Below are positions 31,171 through 38,238 of a stretch of 38,238 bases of DNA, one piece after another (position 1 is the stretch's first letter; every line of letters begins with the position of its first letter). Below the pieces are notes generated by a model, which did no database searches, had not been told where the DNA came from, and worked only from the letters and a program-made list of their open reading frames with translations. Both the position numbers and the translations under genes were made by a program. The stretch covers positions 1-38,238 of the forward strand of contig JAQIWT010000079.1 of assembly GCA_034696485.1 (NCBI GenBank), given 5' to 3'. The DNA is from Isohypsibius dastychi. Taxonomy: Eukaryota > Tardigrada > Eutardigrada > Parachela > Isohypsibiidae.

Positions 31171-31905
31171 ACTCGGTCACCACAAACAGATGAACTAGCA
31201 AGCCCTGATCAGCAAGAGTGTTCAAGTATTTGTTTTTTCAGTGATGATTTTACTAATTCTCATAATTGTTAACATTGAGCTTGTAAGAATGCCACAGTGT
31301 GTTAACCGACTTGAGTAGGCAACTTAACACTTTATTAGATCAAGAGGTCCTACTGCCGATTGCCGAAATCGATAGCCGGTATTTATGGTATAACAACGTA
31401 CTCTACACTTCTGAATATTCAAAGTGGATTCGATGAGAAAGATGTGATGGTGCGGAAATTTGCCAAAATGGGGCGGGCTCGAGTTGAACGAGCGTGAAGT
31501 TTTTTTGATAGAAATATCGAAACGAGTATATAGATCTTTACAATGACAACAATGCCGTTTGGTTTTGGTTCTCTTGTATTGTCAAAATGAGCAATAATGT
31601 CAACTGATGCGGTCCGCGAATTGCGGTCAACCAAGTGAACAGAATAAAACTATGCGCTTGTTAATCCTAAGAGCGTTACAGGTCGATGGCAATGAAAATG
31701 AGAAAACTACGAACTATCGATAAATTGTTTTCATGGACTCTGAAGAAGGGGCAACGGATGGAGTTCAGCAAACAAAATGCGCACCGTATACCGGAGGGCA
31801 TTTAGACTCACCGAGGATCAACGGTCGTCGGTGTTGAATGCAACATGCTTGCAAATGCATACGCCTCAGACGCCGGAGCGCAGTTCTCATTTTTTTCGAG
31901 CCATC
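31171..31905. other. upstream region of the amine oxidase gene
   Basis: No supported gene. A 71-codon minus-strand ORF (31634-31419) has no motif. The promoter of the amine oxidase gene should be in the last few hundred bases. I see no clear TATA box. Confidence 0.4.
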
Positions 31906-33785
31906 ATGGTGACTGGTGGAATAAAATCTTTGTGTTCATCCCTGTTTGTTGTGGTGTTTTGTGCAAATGGACAAGGATATGGCGGTAAGAACACCGTAAT
32001 TATATCACATCAACGATGACTCTGAACCATGGCTCAAGTCGACATAATGCATCATCTTGATCTTATTCGATTATTATCTTTTCACTCAAAAGACCTTTCA
32101 ACAGCGACATGCTCATTTCCTAAAATCGCAAAAACGCGAAAAAATGCTGTGTTTAAAAAATATGTTTCCCAAGCAGATGACCCTGCAGACGTGTACGCTC
32201 CAGAAAAGCAGTCAATCGAGTGTGAGATCCTCATCATAGGCAGCGGATTTGCCGGAACATACTCTGCGTACCAGCTAGCCCCGGAGTTTGGCAGAAGACT
32301 GTGCATAGTCGAAGCCCTCGACCGTGATGGAGGACGGTTTCTTGATCTCAGTGAAACGGAGGGTGGACCGGTCTTTGGCGCTGGTCCGCTCCGTGTCACT
32401 GAAACACAAACGGGTATGCTGGAGCTTGCAGATGTTCTTGGAATTGAACTCGAAAGAGCTGAGTCTGACGTTGACCTTTACCGCGTTCGTGGCCGACGTT
32501 ACCTTGAAGACTTTGCCAGGCAAGTTTTGGTTGCCCGTGAAAGTATCCATTTCATAACATCAGCACGTGTTTCTTTAGCGGGAATGTCGATTTTACGAGG
32601 ATGTGTCTCGAGAGTTTCCCAACACTGAACTGCACCGTCGACCCCATTCAAAACCTTGATGCAAGTGACGTTATTTTCAACGTGATCTATGACCTCACTC
32701 AGAGCGAAGAAGGGATCAGTGTTATTAACTCTTACCCGGATATACCGACACTGATTACTGGGCTTTTCGATGACGAAACACTGGCGTATCTGCGGGAAAC
32801 ATTCCCGTTCACGGGTGACCTTTTCCCATCGGTATCTACATCGAGCCTTCTTGATAGCTACAACGGCGAGCCAGGAGAAATGAAAAACTACCCAGTTGGA
32901 GGAATGACGCAGTTTATTATACGCATGATGAGACGCGTAGTAAGCAATGGAGCTCGGATATGGAGGAATGAACCTGTGTCCGATATCACAGGTCTTTCTA
33001 ACGGGAAGTTTCGGGTAGAAACAAGGTCACTCATCTTTAGCGCGGACCGTGTGCTGTGTTCCATTGATCCATATGGATTTCAAAACGTGGAAGGTAACGT
33101 GGCTGAGTCTGTTAAATCCGCGCCTGAGTTCCAGGCGATATTCCCCGTGCCGGTTGCGACGGTACAGGTGTGGTGGAACGAGCGTTGGTGGGAGAGGTCG
33201 CGGTATAACGTGAACAACATTACCCGCGTAGTCAGTCACGGGAACTGTTTCAACAAGATGGAGATTCCGCCTGTTGATTATATCCGCAATCAAAACGCAA
33301 CACGGGTGGTCTATGATGACGGACTTTGCCTGGATATGTGGAGCAGACTCATTTCGAATGAATCAAACGCTGAGGCACTGGAGACCGTCATGGTTGATGG
33401 GTTACAGCAAGTGTTTGATGATGTTGAAATCCCAAGACCTCGGACTATCAAAGGTAAGTCAGTGGTCTGGTAACTTGACACTGATCATGGACGTTTCATC
33501 CCAACAGGTCATATTTACAAGAATTGTTGGCATTTTCTGAGAGGCGGGACGACATTGAGAAATTCGGATGTTTTTGAATGGTCCCATCATCCAACACCTT
33601 TCGAAAACTTTGCCCTGGTTGGTGAGGCTTATAATATCGACCATTCTGGATGGTCGAATGCAGCAAGACTGAGTGTTAACAGTGTTCTGGAACGTTTTTA
33701 CGGATTCGATCGCTTTCCAGAGGATGGAGAGAGACGGAAAAAAGCTGCGAGAGCTAAGCGATTTTTGGCGGCTCGTTATCGGTGA
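31906..33785 (+). CDS. secreted flavin-containing amine oxidase
   Basis: An FAD-dependent oxidase of the monoamine / L-amino-acid oxidase superfamily. Exons 31906-31984, 32105-32519, 32579-33453 and 33508-33785 give 548 aa with all phases agreeing. Exon 1 is a signal peptide (about MVTGGIKSLCSSLFVVVFC, then ANGQGYG), so the enzyme should be secreted or in the secretory route. Residues about 67-90 form the ADP-binding Rossmann fold (ILIIGSGFAGTYSAYQLA; GSGFAG at 72-77) followed by the acidic end (IVEALDRDGGR). FGAGPLRV and PVGGMTQFIIRMM are further family blocks. The C-terminal FAD block reads VGEAYNIDHSGWSNAARLS, where the usual GWxEGA is GWSNAA. I see no Cys for covalent flavin linkage at the MAO position. 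The second intron is GC-AG. Substrate unknown; an L-amino acid or polyamine oxidase releasing H2O2 is plausible. Confidence 0.88.
32520..32578 (+). other. GC-AG intron in the amine oxidase gene
   Basis: The exon end GCCAG is followed by GCAAGT, and the intron ends TTTCTTTAG after 59 nt. Only this junction (phase 2) links the Rossmann-fold exon to the next open frame. GCAAGT is the classic sequence of non-canonical GC donors. Confidence 0.85.
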
Positions 33786-34542
33786 TTCGATTAAACTATT
33801 TGGTTCATTTAGCCTCGTTTTGGTTTTTTCATAAGATTCTTTTCGGTCGTGTCGGCGAACCACTTGCTTGGAATCGAGCTTTATGTTATGGGTGATGCCA
33901 ACCAATGTAAAGCGTTTATCAGCCAACCGAATTTTGGAATATGAATTTATGAATAGCAAATAAACTCAACCATGCAAAAAAACGCAAAATGGTGTTGAAA
34001 GAAATGGAGAGGAGCCGAATGAGTGTTTTGTCACTGTCTTCACGATTTCGTCGATGGAGCCGTGGATTGTATACTCTGGAGTTTTTCCACCTGAACAATC
34101 ATGTTAACCATGAATGTAGACCAGATATCAACTTGTATTTAGCAGTTTACCATATCTGCGTCAACAGGCTCTTCGCATAGGTAGAAATTACGAGCAAATA
34201 CATTCAAATTCACCAAGTCAGTCATGCTGCATGTATTCGTAGTGGATACAACTGAGGAACAGGCAATGAAATCCGGGCTGAGAAATTTTCTACAGAAATA
34301 CGCAAAAGTGTAGAGTTACGGTAGCTGTTGAATAGGAATATTTCTGCCTCACTTGCAAAACTCAGCGTTTCCAAATAACGAGCCAGTTGAGTTCAAACTC
34401 AAGACTTGATCAGTGGAGACTGAGAAATCCAAGCAATTGCGCGTGATAAGCGGCACAACAGATATTTGTGAATAACATCTTCTAGCTCCCATATACATAT
34501 CTGGTAACAGAAAAAGATTGAGTGTACCTTCTCTTTTTGCGC
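33786..34542. other. intergenic, convergent gene ends
   Basis: No supported gene. It holds the 3' ends of the amine oxidase (+) and of the secreted orphan gene (-). AATAAA occurs near 33959 on the plus strand. Confidence 0.5.
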
Positions 34543-35490
34543 TTAAATGCTACCTCTGAAAATTTGATTGATAGAAAATTGATCGACAGAATCGCTTTCA
34601 GCATAAAGCTTGGTAATCCAATGCATGGCGGTTAGCAATGGCACTTCGCCAGTCTGACTCAAGGTGCACTGACGAAGGTCGGAATCAATCGGCAGAGAGA
34701 AAATATTTGTAGACTCGTTTAAAGAGCCATACAAGGAAATTGTCGAATTGACGAAATCTTTGAAGAAGCTGAAAATCGGAAGGTTACTCAAGTTTGTTCC
34801 TGCCTGTAATGTTCAGTTTGACTGAATGACTGATACTGATACCGTGATTTCTCCCTGGGGGAGTCACCGGATATGACATCGTCCGATAGAAATGTCAACA
34901 TCATGTTGGGTAATTCCGCGAATGGGAGCTCGATGTTCCATCTGACCAAATCACACAAACCAACTTTTTTATCCTGCAACGATGGAGCTGTTGCCGCACG
35001 AGGACTGCTGATCACTGACCACGCGCCAATAAGAATTCTATATCGGTAAGGAATGTATGAGCTTAGGTAGTTAGGATAGTTGAACGCGGTGTCGTTACTG
35101 CCTCCGCTCATTGTGCGTCCCAACGAGTACCCGGCTGCAAATTCTCGAGAACTCGGGCTGGGAAATGCGTCAGTTTTCGGTGCGGAATACACGTCACGTG
35201 ATTGAAATTCCGTTGAACCATTGGTACTTTTTGATGCAACAGGTGTGTTAATCGTCGGGCGATTAATGGACGATCGCAGAGCGGAACCACCTTAGCAAAG
35301 TTTTTCAAAATATGTTTCAGAAAAGACATTTACAAGACTATACCTACGACACCATAGTTGATCGGTGCGCGACTGGATCTGCTGTTGTTTTCGTGTGACG
35401 TTGAACCGCTATCTCTGACTTGGCCGTCATTTGCGCCACGAGGTTCCGCGTAACTGGCAGAAAACAACAACTGACAGAGTACTGCAGCCA
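34543..35490 (-). CDS. unrecognised secreted protein (5' end missing)
   Basis: Three exons join in frame: 35490-35344, 35290-34868 and 34799-34543. The introns are 53 and 68 nt, with GT-AG sites and matching phases, coding for at least 275 aa. The first visible exon starts in the hydrophobic core of a probable signal peptide (AAVLCQLLFSASYA), then a Ser/Asn-rich, probably disordered stretch of about 100 residues. A more globular part follows (YPNYLSSYIPYRYRILIGAW, LCDLVRWNIELPFAELPNMM) and the last exon has LRQCTLSQTGEVPLLTAMHW. Only two cysteines are visible, which could form one disulfide. The exon with the start codon was not found; a good donor (ATGTAG followed by GTAAGT) ends near 35681 but leaves the wrong phase with its in-frame ATG. 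No family recognised. Confidence 0.6.
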
Positions 35491-35950
35491 CTGAAACACA
35501 TCAGCCAGTTACGTAATCTTTCGGGGAAAAGGTCAATAGCATGAGGTGGATTATTGTCCCCCACTCCAAGGTGGGGGATTACAGAACGGACCACCGAATA
35601 GAAGTTGGAACTCGGGTTAGATGGATGGGCTTATGCTTAGCCTATGGCACCAATTTGGATATTAGACTTACCTACATTTGATTTTATTTTCTTTTGTTCC
35701 CCGTCGAGTTAGATTGAGAACAATGGAATATAAGTCACCACTCATCCTACCAGCGCTCAGTCTCCTCAATTCCCAATTATCCTACTTGCCTCAACTGATG
35801 AATTAAATCGATGCCCGCAGGCTATTCAATTTAATTTTAAGTACAGTCTGTCTGCATCATTATCGATCTACCGATAAATTAATTGAATACTACATGCTGA
35901 TGAAATTCATCACCACCGATATATTTCTTACAAGCAAACCACGCGAACGC
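35491..35950. other. upstream region with a C/G hairpin
   Basis: It should contain the first exon and promoter of the secreted orphan gene. TCCCCCACTCCAAGGTGGGGGA at 35557-35578 is an almost perfect hairpin. A similar hairpin follows the foldback element at 36357-36380. Confidence 0.5.
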
Positions 35951-36353
35951 GATGATTCGAAAAAAATAACCGAAAAGTGCAAAAAATAGGTTTGTTTGCA
36001 CTGATAATTGTCTCGCTAATAACTCGGTTGATTTAGGGCGCTGGAGCGCACAAAAAGAGAAGAAGGGACTTGGGGCTTACCAACTGGGAGCACTGCAATC
36101 GGATTTTAGCAGCGGGGCTTACTTACACACAGTGACGGGGCTCACGCCGTCGAAACTGTCCAATTTTGCACTTGCGCGACTTCGCACTTCGAGTTTGCAG
36201 AATTTCCACCACGTGAGCCCCGTCAGTTTATGCAGGTAAGCCCCGAGTCCCTTCTTCCCTTTTTTGTGCGCTTTATCGCCCCAAAACAACCGAGTCATGA
36301 GTGAGACAATTATCAGTGCAAAAAAACCCATCTTTTGCACTTTTCGATTATTT
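35951..36353. mobile_element. foldback element with nested inverted repeats
   Basis: The left arm (35951-36081) matches the reverse complement of the right arm (about 36234-36353) over some 120 nt. Shared blocks include CGAAAAGTGCAAAA, TTTGCACTGATAATTGTCTC, ACTCGGTTG, GCGCACAAAAA and GGGGCTTACC. A second, inner pair (36114-36145 and 36213-36244) both encode GGGGCTTAC...TGACGGGGCTCAC in opposite sense. So the right arm pairs with the left in two pieces, and GGGGCTTAC is repeated directly at 36072 and 36115. Outer stem, inner stem and loop span about 400 bp, without any coding sequence. Confidence 0.8.
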
Positions 36354-37990
36354 TTTGTCCTCACCCCCAAGGGGGAGGACCAACAATCCCTTAACCCATA
36401 TGGTGTCTCTGGAGGACGAGGCAAAAAAACCTCAAAAAGGTTTTTCTGATTGGCCGGCTGGCCCGACCCCCCAGTATAAAAAAAGTTTTAAGCCACGCCT
36501 CCCATAGATTCTCATAGACTCATATGTTGAAAGGTTTTCAAAACCTCAAACCCCCTGGCATATCCCACCCCCAACCCCTCGCCTGGTCTGCCTCGCTACA
36601 AAGGCCTACCTCTACTACTTTTCAGACAGTGAAAGTAAGCAATAGGAGTAGGCCTACAGAATTCCATGGCTCCGTGCAGTTTGTTGTGGTATTTGCCATT
36701 CGTGTTTCTGGTTTTCTGATGTCTAAATGGCTGTTGCTCATCGAAATTCTAAATCCTGTCATTCGCACTGGAAATTCTTCTCGGACCTCAGATCTTGAAC
36801 CAGGGATGGAATTCCGTCAAGGTGGTTAGATCGTAGGAGGACGAGAAGCATTTCAGTAGTAAAATCGATGGCTGACTAGAAACGCACAAGATTGACATTT
36901 GATACTTTGTTGAACTTCACGGAACTGCAAGAGGATACTGTATTCAAGACGTAAGTGAGAAGCGACCAGATCAGCGAACTGGAGTTAGATCCTGTTGTTG
37001 GAGGATTGCTTGTCTGCCTTCGTTTTGTAAGAAAAGAGGCAATTCTCACCCGTATTTCATTGGCTGTTATTTATGAACGAAGAATTTTGCATTATCATGC
37101 ATGAAATTTATAGGATTATAAGACGGATGGCGAATCATTAAACGTGGGACTTCGATGATATTGCCTTGAATTTTTCAAAATTCATAATTGATAAATATAT
37201 ATCACAAAATCGTGAGGACATGCTGATTTCCCTGAAGGAAATCAGTAAAAAATCTCTGAGTTTTTAGCAGGTATATTTTCGAATTATCGCGTTCGCGTGG
37301 TTTGCTTGTTAGTTGATCTTTGAAACCGTTTTCGAACTTTGCAAATATTGGTGGTGTTGAGGATGAAAACATGTCTACATACAGACCGGAATAATACGGT
37401 GGAGTTCGTCCATATTTCTTTCACTTTTTATAAAACACTGGGGTTAAGAAGTAGTACAATACTGCGTACCTGTGGAAAAATAATACTTGATCCTCATTGC
37501 GATTGTTGTTTTCTCCGATCACCAATTCTGGTTGTCTGAATACGAAAACGGGGTTAGAAATATCACGCGATAGAATTAACAAACGTGAACATGAAAAGAA
37601 GCACCATCTGAGTACATCACGGTCACCACCGCTAACAGACCATCGCTTTTCTTACCTGCTTCGGCTACAGAAATCTCCACTGTATTGGAAAATTAACCAG
37701 ACGAAAACACTGATTAAAAATCAGATAAAGAGGTTGGTCCGTCCAAAATGCAAGCTCTAGCGCTGAAATTTACACTTTGTCTCGTATTTTAAACCAGGTT
37801 GTTTTTGCTGCGGGACATCCTGAGGCGTCTGTAAAAAATGAAAGCAAAGCTTCTATGAAATGATTCGCACCATTTGCGCTGTTTCTCTCCTAGACACCAA
37901 ACGAGGAGACCAAACAACCACATATAAGCTCAAATGTTATCGTTCTCCAATGTACGTTGTCACGTAATGAAATATTTTCATAACGACATT
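36354..37990. other. gene-poor 3' flank
   Basis: It starts with the hairpin GTCCTCACCCCCAAGGGGGA (36357 on). The plus-strand ORFs at 36524-36829 and 37339-37760 have no motifs, and the latter overlap in different frames. No gene is supported. Confidence 0.45.
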
Positions 37991-38031
37991 CGTGCCCCAA
38001 AGGCACAGACACGTGCCCCAAAGGCACAGAC
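37991..38031 (+). repeat. two-copy tandem of a 21-bp hairpin unit
   Basis: The unit CGTGCCCCAAAGGCACAGACA is repeated twice head to tail. Each copy contains GTGCC-CCAAA-GGCAC, a 5-bp stem with a 5-nt loop. Confidence 0.85.
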
Positions 38032-38195
38032 GGCGCCAGCGTTAATAAAAACCTATTCTCGTCATACCTTAATGGCTTGTTTATGGACTTTTTATTGTCC
38101 TAGTTCACGTTGTGATTATCCGAGTTGATTAATTAATTGTCATTATCCGAGGTTCTTGTTAATCCTCGCTCATTTGAGAGCAGTGGTGGATTTCC

Positions 38196-38213
38196 GGGGG
38201 GGGGGGGGGGGGG
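38196..38213. repeat. poly-G homopolymer tract
   Basis: Eighteen G in a row near the window end, followed by AAGGGG. It mirrors the poly-C that opens the window. Confidence 0.95.
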
Positions 38214-38238
38214 AAGGGGTAATTAACCCCATTGGAAT

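Noticed and set aside
32029-32104. Start of the amine oxidase at the ATG near 32029
   Set aside because: This segment is intronic in the model that joins a signal-peptide exon (31906-31984) to 32105 in phase. The family needs only the sequence after 32105.
36524-36829. 101-codon plus-strand ORF with a hydrophobic stretch
   Set aside because: No signal peptide at the start, no motif and no splice support; it is next to a foldback repeat, so a chance ORF is likely.
1-38238. CRISPR array, tRNA/rRNA genes or bacterial operon
   Set aside because: No regularly spaced repeats, no cloverleaf or rRNA-like segments, and the genes are intron-split eukaryotic ones.

Overview
The window is nuclear DNA from a small-genome animal. 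Its genes are split by short introns (mostly 55-150 nt, GT-AG, often ending TTTCAG or TTTNCAG), there are no operons or ribosome binding sites, and several genes are animal-specific: hormone-sensitive lipase with its HSL_N domain, VPS51, MPHOSPH6, MYG1 and rhodopsin-family GPCRs. The compact introns, divergent orphan GPCRs and lineage-specific secreted proteins suggest an ecdysozoan. A tardigrade is my best guess (about 0.4), and I cannot check it here.

Layout. 1-5750: gene-poor, repeat-rich DNA with a poly-C tract, a broken MULE/ZSWIM-type transposase, a degenerate inverted repeat and a 100-bp palindromic MITE. 5758-7541 (-): an FMRFamide/peptide-type GPCR with frame irregularities. 8342-11950: a tandem duplication carrying two two-exon genes (-) for secreted alanine-rich proteins, one acidic and one basic. 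12785-16138 (-): a complete eight-exon hormone-sensitive lipase. 16850-18784 (+): MYG1 exonuclease. 19032-20229 (-): MPHOSPH6. 20532-24448 (+): VPS51. 24449-27760: transposon-like DNA, a secreted Kazal inhibitor (-) and a stray copy of the VPS51 terminal exon with its 3' UTR. 27760-29528 (-): a second, orphan GPCR. 31906-33785 (+): a secreted flavin amine oxidase with a GC-AG intron. 34543-35490 (-): an unrecognised secreted protein. 35951-36353: a foldback element. The rest to 38238 is gene-poor and ends in a poly-G tract.

The central block (12.8-24.5 kb) is a dense run of conserved housekeeping genes. HSL/MYG1 and MPHOSPH6/VPS51 form two head-to-head pairs, separated by about 711 and 302 bp. 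For the HSL, MYG1, MPHOSPH6, VPS51, Kazal, alanine-rich, orphan GPCR and amine oxidase models, the spliced exon lengths sum to a multiple of three and junction phases agree, which is strong internal support. The flanks hold receptors, secreted proteins and mobile-element debris. The strongest candidate for something undescribed is the pair of alanine-rich secreted paralogues. They are about 74% identical over the second exon, yet their estimated mature net charges are about -7 and +8.
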